From contig NZ_JYLF01000004.1 of assembly GCF_001043055.1 (NCBI RefSeq), forward strand, positions 1 to 64,000: 64,000 bases of DNA. Reading direction: 5' to 3'. Shown one piece after another: positions 45,998 through 54,000 of this stretch. Below the pieces are notes generated by a model. The model did no database searches. It saw only the letters and a program-made list of their open reading frames with translations, and was not told where the DNA came from. Source of the stretch: Pseudomonas weihenstephanensis (GTDB lineage: Bacteria; Pseudomonadota; Gammaproteobacteria; Pseudomonadales; Pseudomonadaceae). A program made the position numbers and the translations under genes. Each line of letters starts with the position of its first letter. Within the stretch, counting starts at the first letter, position 1.

Positions 45998-46051
45998 CAA
46001 CCAACTGTAGGCGCTGTAGGTAAGGCCGTCGAACCGGCCAGGTGCAATTCG

Positions 46052-47875
46052 TTAGTTTTTCTTGCCCAGATTGCCCAGGCCACCGAGTACGCCACCCAGA
46101 CCACCGGTTGCAGCCCCGCCCTGAGCGGGTGTGCCACCGTTCAACAGCCCCCCGACAGCCCCCACTGTAGCGCCCACGGTATTGACCGTTTGACCGACCG
46201 CGCTCACCACTTGATTGTTGCTGCCCGCATCCACTTTGACCCCGACACTGCTGACGGCACCGCCCACTTGATTGAGCAGGCCACTGACCGGTGCGCCCAC
46301 GCCCGTCGCCGCCCCGACGTTTTGCGTGACCGTCGTCACCGCACTGGTGACCGGGTTAAGCGCTGTGCCGACCGTGGTGGTGACTGCGGCCAAAGGCGCT
46401 CCGGCTGCGTTATTTGCGACACCTGTGCCGCCCAACGCCCCACCGATGGACGCCACGGTATTGCCGATGGCATTGCCATTAGCCCCCGCCGCATCCACCA
46501 CACCACTGGTGCTGCCACCTGCCAGACCGGTGCTGACACCGTTGACCACGCCACCGACGGTTTCCAGCAAGCCGGCGCCAGCGATGCCCGGCAAACCACC
46601 TGAACCACCCCCCGCGCCACCCCCCGCGCCACCACCGGTGGCCGGAGCAGGATTGACATAGCCCCCGGCTTTATCGGTTGCACCCGCGACGCCGCCCAGC
46701 ACACCCCCTACCAGGCTGGTGACCGGGTTGCCATTACCCGTGCCCGCCACCTTGTCACCGAGGCCACCGACCACCGTGCCTACTTTGTTCAGCAAACCGT
46801 CCACGGGAGCGCCAACGCCTGTCGTTGTGCCCACTTTGCCGGTGACGTTTTCCACCAGTGAGATCACCGGCACCAGCACCTTGTCATTCACCCCACCCGT
46901 CACCTTACCCAACGGTCCGGTCGTGACAGAGCCGGTCAAGGTATTGCCAAGCATCGTGACGGTATTGCCCAAATTGCCCACTACACCGCCAGTTGCGTCC
47001 GTGACTTTATTCACGACACCGCCCACCACCGGTATCTGGTTGATCGGCGTGTTGTCGATCAGGGTGCTGACACCCGTGCCCAGCGATGTGACGCCTTTAC
47101 CCAGGTCGCTCACCGCAGTCGTCGCGCCTGCCACAGTGATGCCCAGCGAGTCTTTGTCAGTGCCCAGGGTGCCGATGCCCTTGTTGATACCGTCTGTGAC
47201 CGAGGTCACCGCATTACCGGTATTGACCACCAGACCGCCGGCTGCGCCTACCACGGGTACGCCGGTCAAGGTGTTGCCCAGGCCACTGACCGTTGTGCCC
47301 ACACCGCCGAGCGCCGTGCCAATCTGGCTGACAACCTGACCGGTGACTAACGGCGTGGTCCCTGCGCCTGTGCCGCCGCCAGTTCCGCCGCCAGTTCCGC
47401 CACCCGTGCCACCGCCCGTGCCGCCGCCAGTTCCGCCACCGGTGCCACCGCCCGTGCCGCCGCCAGTTCCGCCACCGTTGCCGCCGCCTGTGCCACCACC
47501 AGTTCCGCCACCGGTGCCGCCTGTGCCACCACCAGTTCCACCACCAGTTCCGCCACCAGTTCCGCCACCGGTGCCGCCGCCTGTGCCACCGCCCGTTCCG
47601 CCACCGGTGCCGCCGCCTGTGCCACCACCAGTTCCGCCACCGGTGCCGCCGCCATCGCCACCTCCGGTGCCACCGCCCGTTCCGCCATCGCCACCGCCAG
47701 TTCCACCATCGGTTCCGCCGCCCGTACCGCCATCGCCTGCGCCTGTGCTGCTGTCGGGAGTACTGGCCGCTACATGACTTTTAGAACCGCCACCGCCGCT
47801 GCTGCAACCCGACAGGCTGACAGTCATGACCAACAGTAAGGCAGTACTTGTTTTTAACCACAGTTGAGTATTCAT
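46052..47875 (-). CDS. Very glycine-rich repeat lipoprotein, collagen-like adhesin candidate
   Basis: A 607-residue lipoprotein. The lipobox LSGC puts the acylated Cys at about residue 23, with Ser at +2 (outer-membrane sorting). Residues about 45-173 are almost pure GGGT-type repeats. The rest is built of Val/Gly/Asn/Thr-rich units, including two related modules around residues 350-405 and 522-575 that share GVGAPVxGLLNxVG. There are almost no aromatic or charged residues. It resembles proteins annotated as collagen-like triple-helix repeat proteins, but it lacks the Gly-X-Y period and has no TPS or type I secretion signal. AAGGGA precedes the ATG. Confidence 0.8.
   Translation of the reverse strand: MNTQLWLKTSTALLLVMTVSLSGCSSGGGGSKSHVAASTPDSSTGAGDGGTGGGTDGGTGGGDGGTGGGTGGGDGGGTGGGTGGGTGGGTGGGTGGGTGGGTGGGTGGGTGGGTGGGTGGTGGGTGGGTGGGNGGGTGGGTGGGTGGGTGGGTGGGTGGGTGGGTGGGTGAGTTPLVTGQVVSQIGTALGGVGTTVSGLGNTLTGVPVVGAAGGLVVNTGNAVTSVTDGINKGIGTLGTDKDSLGITVAGATTAVSDLGKGVTSLGTGVSTLIDNTPINQIPVVGGVVNKVTDATGGVVGNLGNTVTMLGNTLTGSVTTGPLGKVTGGVNDKVLVPVISLVENVTGKVGTTTGVGAPVDGLLNKVGTVVGGLGDKVAGTGNGNPVTSLVGGVLGGVAGATDKAGGYVNPAPATGGGAGGGAGGGSGGLPGIAGAGLLETVGGVVNGVSTGLAGGSTSGVVDAAGANGNAIGNTVASIGGALGGTGVANNAAGAPLAAVTTTVGTALNPVTSAVTTVTQNVGAATGVGAPVSGLLNQVGGAVSSVGVKVDAGSNNQVVSAVGQTVNTVGATVGAVGGLLNGGTPAQGGAATGGLGGVLGGLGNLGKKN
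47370..47740 (-). repeat. 12-bp-unit tandem repeat inside the lipoprotein gene
   Basis: About 370 bp of near-identical 12-bp units (GGCGGNACNGGN-type on the coding strand) encode the GGGT array. Because the unit is a multiple of three, slippage would lengthen or shorten the protein without breaking the frame. Confidence 0.88.
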
Positions 47876-48257
47876 GATCGATTCCCTTGCACCTGCTTGC
47901 CTGAGTTCGAAGGTTCTCTGCTCTGTCGTCAGAGATACGTTCATCCGTTACAGACATAACAACCCCAAGGGCCTGTTTGAACAATTCACAACTTGGTATT
48001 AACCCCTTCTATAACGAGGCGTTTAATGCTCTTTGGGATTAATACCTAGGGAGGGATCGGGGTTAAAAAAACCCTGAAATATCACGGAATTCTCACGCTT
48101 TAAAAAAACTTCGTCAGCCGACTATAACGAACGCTATAACCGCAATTGACACCGTGGCTGTAGTCGCTGCCGCAGGCTGCGATGGACTGCCTGGCAGGCC
48201 CGTTTCCTCGACAACCCCACGGGCTTAATCGCAGTCTGCGCCAGCCACTACAGCGAG
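47876..48257. promoter_or_regulatory. Lipoprotein promoter region with paired half-sites, then REP element
   Basis: No gene was found in these 382 bp. GGTATTAACCCC (47995-48006) and GGGATTAATACC (48035-48046) are opposed copies of one half-site, 28 bp apart, of the same type as in the flp promoter. On the minus strand a weak promoter follows (TTGTTC, 17 bp, TGTTAT; near 47984-47956). The left part carries the 5' untranslated region of the lipoprotein gene. The right end holds a REP-like element next to pbpC. Confidence 0.6.
48155..48255. repeat. REP/BIME-like inverted-repeat element
   Basis: Outer arms GCTGTAG (48157-48163) and CTACAGC (48248-48254) enclose inner arms CGCAGGCTGCGAT (48171-48183) and ATCGCAGTCTGCG (48228-48240). 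It starts 3 bp after the pbpC stop and may serve as its terminator. Confidence 0.6.
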
Positions 48258-50600
48258 TTACTCCACCACGCTGAACCCGACTCGCGCAGTTTGCCCGCCT
48301 TCGTCGAGTACGCTCAGCTCATAACGCCCGCGTTGCTCCAGCGTAGTGCTGAGTGAGTCCTGGTGAGCGCTGTCGCCCAATGGCGCACCATTGAGAAACC
48401 ACCAACGGCGCCCGTCCCCACCCAACGCCGACACCGTGAGCCGTAGCGCTTGCACACTGGCGGCAGGCTGGCGCAAACGGTCACCGTCGCGCACGCCCAC
48501 AATCGACAGCGGCGTGACCGAATGCAGCGCAGGCGGCGGGCACTGCGTGGAGGCTTTGGGCAAGCGCGCTTCACGTCGCTCAACCCTGGGCAGCCACGGC
48601 TCCAGCGGCGCAGGCCACAGGGCGACGTCTTGCTCCTGCGCGCCGGGGCACTGCGCCCCCACACGTAAACCTTGTGCATTGACCCATATCGTTTCGCGCA
48701 AGCCCACGCCCAAAGGTTGGTCCGCCGCCAGCAAGGTGGGCGGCGTGGTGTGATCCAGCGTCCAGGCAAAGCGCTGGCGTCGGCAGTTAGGATCTGCCTT
48801 GTTCAGCGGCTGCCCCAACGGCCAACAAATGGCCGCCACCCCGACATTGCCCGGCACCGCTTGCACCGGCGCGACAATACCGCGCTGGCTGTCGCGGTTA
48901 CTCAAGACATCGTGCACTTGCAGCATCAGCGGTGCTGCCGACGCCAGGCCGAACTGGCCGGGCACCGGCGTGCCGTCCGGGCGCCCGATCCACACGCCAA
49001 TCAAATAACGCGGCCCTACGCCTATCGCCAGTGCATCGCGAAAGCCATAACTGGTGCCAGTTTTCCACGCCAGCAACGGCCGCTGTACCAGTTCGGCACG
49101 AGGATCACGATCAGGGCGTGCCTGACCACTGAGGATGCGCCGGATAACCCAGGCTGAACCCGGCGATAACAAACGACGCTCATGAAGTTCATCGCTGGGT
49201 TGCAAGCGCACATTGGCGCTTTTACCGTCGCGCGCCAATGCACTGTAACCACTGACCAGGTCTTCCAGTCGGCTGCCTGCGCCGCCCAGAATCAATGCCA
49301 GGTTGGGCTCCGCCAGCGCAGGCAAACTCAAGGGCACGCCGCCATTGCGCATGTCCGCGGCGAACCGTTTCGGCCCGTAGGCTTCGAGCAATTGCACCGC
49401 AGGCAGGTTAAGCGACATGGCCAACGCCGCACTGGCCGACACCGGGCCACTGAAGCCCATCGAGAAATTCCCCGGCCGGTAATCGCCGTAGCGCCGTGGC
49501 ACGTCTTGCAACAGCGACTCGGAATGAATCAGCCCTGCGTCCATCGCCATGCCGTACAAAAACGGCTTGAGCGTGGAACCCGGCGAACGCAGCGCGCTGA
49601 TCATGTCCACATGGCCAAAGCGCCGCGTGTCGTTGATGTCCACCGACCCCAAGTACGCACGCACCGCCATGTTCTCGGTCTCGACCACCACAATGGCCGC
49701 CGAGGTGTGGTCGGGCAACCGGGCGCGCCAGCCCAGCAGCAGGTCTTCAAGGCGACGCTGCAAGTTGGCATCCAGTGTGGTGCGGATCAGCGGCGGGCTG
49801 TGGGGGCGATTCAAGCGCCGCGCCAGCAACGGCGCCAGGCTTGGCTCCAGACGTGGAGCCAGCAACAACGGCTCTTGCAGTGCTTCGTCCACCGCCGTTT
49901 GTGGCCACACCCGGTACTCGGCCACGCGCCGCAGCACTTTGTCGCGCGCCACCTGCGCCCGCGCCGGGTGCCGGTCAGGGCGCAACCGGCTCGGGGCTTG
50001 TGGCAGCACGGCCAACAGCGCCGCTTCGGAATGCGTGAGGTGCTGCGGCGACTTGCCCAAGTAGGCCCAACTGGCCGCCGCAACACCTTGCAAGGTGCCG
50101 CCAAACGGCGCGCGATTGAGGTACAGGTTGAGGATCTGGTCCTTGGACAAATGCCATTCCAGCTGGGCCGTGCGCCACAGTTGGCGCACCTTGCCGGTCA
50201 GTGTGCGCTCGTGCGGATCGAGCAGGCGCGCAACCTGCATCGACAAGGTGCTGCCGCCCGACAACACGCGCCCGCCCGTGAGGTTCTGCCACGCCGCACG
50301 CCCCAGCGCCAACGGGTTCACGCCGGGGTGACGGAAAAACCAGCGGTCTTCATAGGTCAGCAACGCGTCGAGGTAATACGCCGACACCTCGTCCGTGCTC
50401 ACCGGGTAGCGCCACACGCCGTTGGCATCGGCGAAGCGCCACAGCGGTGTGCCGTCTTCGGCCAGCACCACGCGGGCCAAGTCATCCTTGGGCAACGGCA
50501 GCGGCCACAACCGGTCGGCCAGCCACAGCAAGGCGCACGCCAGCAGCACGCTGGCGAGGCTGCAGCACAGGATCTTTTTAAGCCGGGTCGACACTAACAT
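48258..50600 (-). CDS. pbpC: Penicillin-binding protein 1C
   Basis: A 780-residue bifunctional murein synthase. An N-terminal membrane anchor is followed by a GT51 glycosyltransferase domain (catalytic Glu in LLTYEDRWFFRHPGVN, and GGSTLSMQVARLL). The transpeptidase domain has SxxK in GSTLKP, SLN in AMSLNLPAV and the KTGT box WKTGTSYG; a C-terminal BiPBP domain completes it. It usually works with the alpha-2-macroglobulin encoded nearby to repair the wall after attack. Start choice is uncertain: a TTG at 50615 has AGGA 8 nt upstream, whereas this ATG has no clear ribosome site. Confidence 0.9.
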   Translation of the reverse strand: MLVSTRLKKILCCSLASVLLACALLWLADRLWPLPLPKDDLARVVLAEDGTPLWRFADANGVWRYPVSTDEVSAYYLDALLTYEDRWFFRHPGVNPLALGRAAWQNLTGGRVLSGGSTLSMQVARLLDPHERTLTGKVRQLWRTAQLEWHLSKDQILNLYLNRAPFGGTLQGVAAASWAYLGKSPQHLTHSEAALLAVLPQAPSRLRPDRHPARAQVARDKVLRRVAEYRVWPQTAVDEALQEPLLLAPRLEPSLAPLLARRLNRPHSPPLIRTTLDANLQRRLEDLLLGWRARLPDHTSAAIVVVETENMAVRAYLGSVDINDTRRFGHVDMISALRSPGSTLKPFLYGMAMDAGLIHSESLLQDVPRRYGDYRPGNFSMGFSGPVSASAALAMSLNLPAVQLLEAYGPKRFAADMRNGGVPLSLPALAEPNLALILGGAGSRLEDLVSGYSALARDGKSANVRLQPSDELHERRLLSPGSAWVIRRILSGQARPDRDPRAELVQRPLLAWKTGTSYGFRDALAIGVGPRYLIGVWIGRPDGTPVPGQFGLASAAPLMLQVHDVLSNRDSQRGIVAPVQAVPGNVGVAAICWPLGQPLNKADPNCRRQRFAWTLDHTTPPTLLAADQPLGVGLRETIWVNAQGLRVGAQCPGAQEQDVALWPAPLEPWLPRVERREARLPKASTQCPPPALHSVTPLSIVGVRDGDRLRQPAASVQALRLTVSALGGDGRRWWFLNGAPLGDSAHQDSLSTTLEQRGRYELSVLDEGGQTARVGFSVVE

Positions 50601-50687
50601 TCGCCGGTTACGCAACTTTGCATCCTGACTGGTTGCCCAATGGGTATCTCTGGCACAGTGGCCGTCTTATTAATCGGAACATCCCCC

Positions 50688-50981
50688 ATGCACGTCGAAA
50701 GTTTTGTTGGAAATCTGGGCCTATGGTTGGGCACGTTGGTGCGCTGGATCGTCGAAAGCCTGAGTGGTCTGTTCAACGCGATCACCCAGGCGGGCGGTAA
50801 TTTCATCGATGGCATGGCCCGTGCGCTGGGCATGGACACCTCGATCGTGAGCATCGCCGTGCTGGTCATCGGGTTGCTGTTTTTGTACAACGCGGTACGC
50901 GCCTTCATGCGGGCGTCCATCATCGGCGGCGTCATCTGGCTGCTATTGGGGCTGTGGGTGTTGAGTTGGGTCATTAGCTGA
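50688..50981 (+). CDS. Small membrane protein of unknown function
   Basis: A 97-residue protein. The N-terminal half is amphipathic (FVGNLGLWLGTLVRWIVESLSGLFNAI), and two transmembrane helices follow (SIVSIAVLVIGLLFLYNAV and IIGGVIWLLLGLWVLSWVI) with a short basic loop (RAFMRAS). No family is recognised. It is on the opposite strand between pbpC and yfhM, splitting a pair that is normally adjacent. A start 16 codons upstream exists, but this ATG gives a more sensible N-terminus. Confidence 0.65.
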   Translation: MHVESFVGNLGLWLGTLVRWIVESLSGLFNAITQAGGNFIDGMARALGMDTSIVSIAVLVIGLLFLYNAVRAFMRASIIGGVIWLLLGLWVLSWVIS

Positions 50982-50993
50982 AACACCGTGCAA

Positions 50994-51018
50994 CAGGAGC
51001 GAGCGGGCCTCACTCCTG
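50994..51018. terminator. Short hairpin between convergent genes
   Basis: CAGGAG/CTCCTG has a 13-nt loop. It lies between the small membrane gene and the convergent alpha-2-macroglobulin gene. There is no T-tract; a weak candidate. Confidence 0.35.
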
Positions 51019-51028
51019 CTGTAGGGGG

Positions 51029-54000
51029 TTAGCGGCCCTTGATCACCATGTCACCCGGTGTTTCGCCTACGGCTTGCCAGTTGGGGCGGTACATCGACTC
51101 CACTTGCGGTGGCGGCACACGGTAGGTGCCAGGCGTCACGGCCCGCGCCAGGTACAACAAGTGCGCGGTGCCATAACCGTTCAGGTTGAGGGCGGCCACA
51201 TAACGGTCGTCGCGATACTCCTGATGCTGCACGCTGGCGTTCTGCATCGACTCGCGCCATTGCTTGACCTGGCTGCTGGCGTTTTCAAGGCTGGCAGCGC
51301 TTTGGCCCAGGTTCTGGTTTTCCAGTTCAAGCCCCGCTGGCAGCAAGTCCACCACCAAGGCATCCGGTACGCGCTGCTTGGCCGTTACGGCCAGGTGCAC
51401 CAATACCAGATCGCCGCTTTGCAAGTTTTTCAGGTTCAACGGTTCGCCGTTCATGCCCAGATAGTCACGGCGGATGCTCATGTTTTCCCCCCCCGCGGCG
51501 GGTGCCTGCTGTGGATAACCCGAAATCGTCAGCTGTTGGTACACCGGCACGCTGCCTTGGTTGCGCAGGGTCAGCGGTGATGCCAACAGCGGCCCCTCCA
51601 GTTTGAGCCCCGGCTGGGCGTTGTTCAGCTCACGGGTTTGGCCGGCGCTGGTGAGTTGCGCCGACCAGTCCTGTTCAGGTTTGCTCAACAAATCACGACC
51701 GGCGAGGAACAACGAGTTGCGCTCCTGGGTCGACAACCACGGGTTTGCAGCCAGTTGGTCAGACAGCGCGAACATACGGGCTTCGCGCTGGCCGCTCATC
51801 AGGTTGTTTTCTTCGAGCAGGGCCAGAATCAGCGCCTGATCACGCAGTGGGCTGCCGTAATCACCCAGCCACTCATTGGCTTTGCGGGTCACGGCCAAAC
51901 CCGCCACCAAGGCTTGATCGGCGCGAGGCTGGTCACCCATCTTTTGCAAGGCAATCGACAGCTGCACCAGCGGCAGACCTGAACGGGCATCACTGCGACG
52001 CTCAAAAATACTGCGCAGCGCCCCCAACGGTGCTTGCTGACTGCGCGCCAATACCAGGGCGGCGTACGCTTGCACGGCAAAGCGGGTGTGATCGAGGTTG
52101 TCGCTGTAATCGGCTTCGATCAGGTTGCGCTCCTGCACGTAACGCAGCAGGCGCTCGCTGGCCTTTTTCAGCGCGTCAGGCGGCACCGCGTAACCTTGGT
52201 CGCGGGCGCGCAACAGGAAGTCGGTGACATACGCCGTCAGCCAATACTCTTCCTGACCGTCTGCGCCCCACAGGCCAAAGCTGCCGTTGTAACGCTGCAT
52301 GCCCAACAGGCGTTCAATGCCCATCTCGATTTTGCGTTTACGCTCGGCATCTGGCTCGCCTTCAAGGCCCAGCCGTTTAAGCAAGGCTGCATCGGCATAC
52401 AACGCCGGGTACAAACCACTGGCGGTTTGTTCGGAGCAACCGTACGGGTACGCCTTGAGCGCACGGATCTGTTCGCCCAGGTTCAACGGCGGACGGCTCG
52501 ACAGGCTGAGCAAGGCTTCACGCCCCGCTGGCTCGAACGCGTGCAACTCGCCTTCAGGCAGGCTCCAAGGCTGATCGTTAAGCACGGTGCGGTAATGCTT
52601 GAGCAGCGCCGGGTACGCCGGGCGTACGCCCAAGGTCCATTGGCGGGTGAACGGTGCCAGTGTTTCACCCGGCAGGTTCAGCCCGTTGACCGTGACGTTC
52701 ACCTGCCCGGTGCCGTAGCCACCCAAGGCTTTGACCGGGATCTGCAAGGTGCTGCGCTGACCGGGGCTGAGCGTCACTTTTTGCGTGTCCAGGCCCAGCA
52801 GGCTGAGTTGACCTTCGGTGTTCAAACGCACATCGAGGGTTTGCGGGGTGTCGGTGAGGTTGGACAGGTCCAGCGCCAGCCGAGTCTCGTCGCCGCCCGC
52901 CATGAAACGCGGCGCAGCCAGCTCGGCCACCAGCGGTGCGGCGACCACGGTGGTGGCTTGCGCCATGCCGTAGCGGTCGTCGGTCCACGCTTGCGCCATC
53001 ACGCGCAGCTCGCCGTTGAAGTCGGGAATATTGACGCTGACTTCGCCTTCGCCCTGCTCGTTCAGGGTCACGGGGGCGCTTTGCAGCGCGACGATGGTCA
53101 CGCTGGTGGCCGGGCGCTTGCCGCCTTTGGCCAGCGCCGCGTCACCGCCGAACGCCATGCTGGCCAAACGGCCCTGCCCGGCTTCGATCAGTTGCCCGTA
53201 AATATCCAGTTGGTCAGCACCATAGGCCTTGCGCCCAAACAGGCTGACGTACGGGTCGGGTGTCGGGTAGTCGGTGATATTGAGTACGCCCACGTCCACC
53301 GCCGCCAGCAACACATGGGCTTGTTTGGGGATACTGCCGTCTGCGTTTTTGGCGCGGATCTTGACCGTCAGCGGTTGCTTGGGGCGCATCTTTTGCGGGG
53401 CATCCAGCGTCAGCGCCAGCTTACGCTGTGAACGATCCAGCGGCAGGTGCAGCACGCCCACGGCGCGTTTCGGGGTGATGTTGGTTTTGCGCTCGCCGGG
53501 ACGAATCACCAGCGCGCTGACATACAAATCGTGACGCGCCCAGCGCGGATCCAGTTTGACGTCGAAGGTTTTGCCCTCGGCTGGCACGTCGATTTCTTCC
53601 CACCACAGCGGGCCATCGCTGCCTTCAACCAGCAAGTAGCCTTTGCCTGCGGCGGGCGGTGTGACGGTGACGTTGGCCGTGTCGCCATCGGCATACGCGG
53701 CTTTGTCCAAGGCCAGCTTGACCTGATCGGGACGCACAGCACCGCCTTCGGCGTTGTCTTGTGCCTGATACCCGGCCCAGAATCGCAGGCTGCTGATCAG
53801 CCCGGTTTTCGGGTCTTGCACTTCAACCCGGTACGGGCCCCATTCCACCGGGAAACTGACTTTAGCCGTGCCGCCTGCTTTGAGGCTCACGGTTTCTTCG
53901 CCCAGATTCAAAAACTTCTCGTTGTAGTGATAGCTCCAGCCATCGTTGTCCGAGTAGTTCCAGTAGTAGTCACGGCGCTCACGAATCAGGCGCACGTTGA

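Noticed and set aside
47370-47740. CRISPR-like repeat array
   Set aside because: Units are 12 bp, contiguous, in frame and without unique spacers; no cas genes are present.
47343-47777. Proline-rich reading frame (PPVPPP repeats) opposite the lipoprotein array
   Set aside because: It is the mirror image of the GGGT repeat on the other strand. It has no ribosome site and no non-repeat domain, and exists only because the 12-bp unit is open in several frames.
49182-50597. 471-codon open frame opposite pbpC
   Set aside because: Shadow of the PBP1C gene in high-GC DNA; composition is Arg/Gln/His rich with no family motif.
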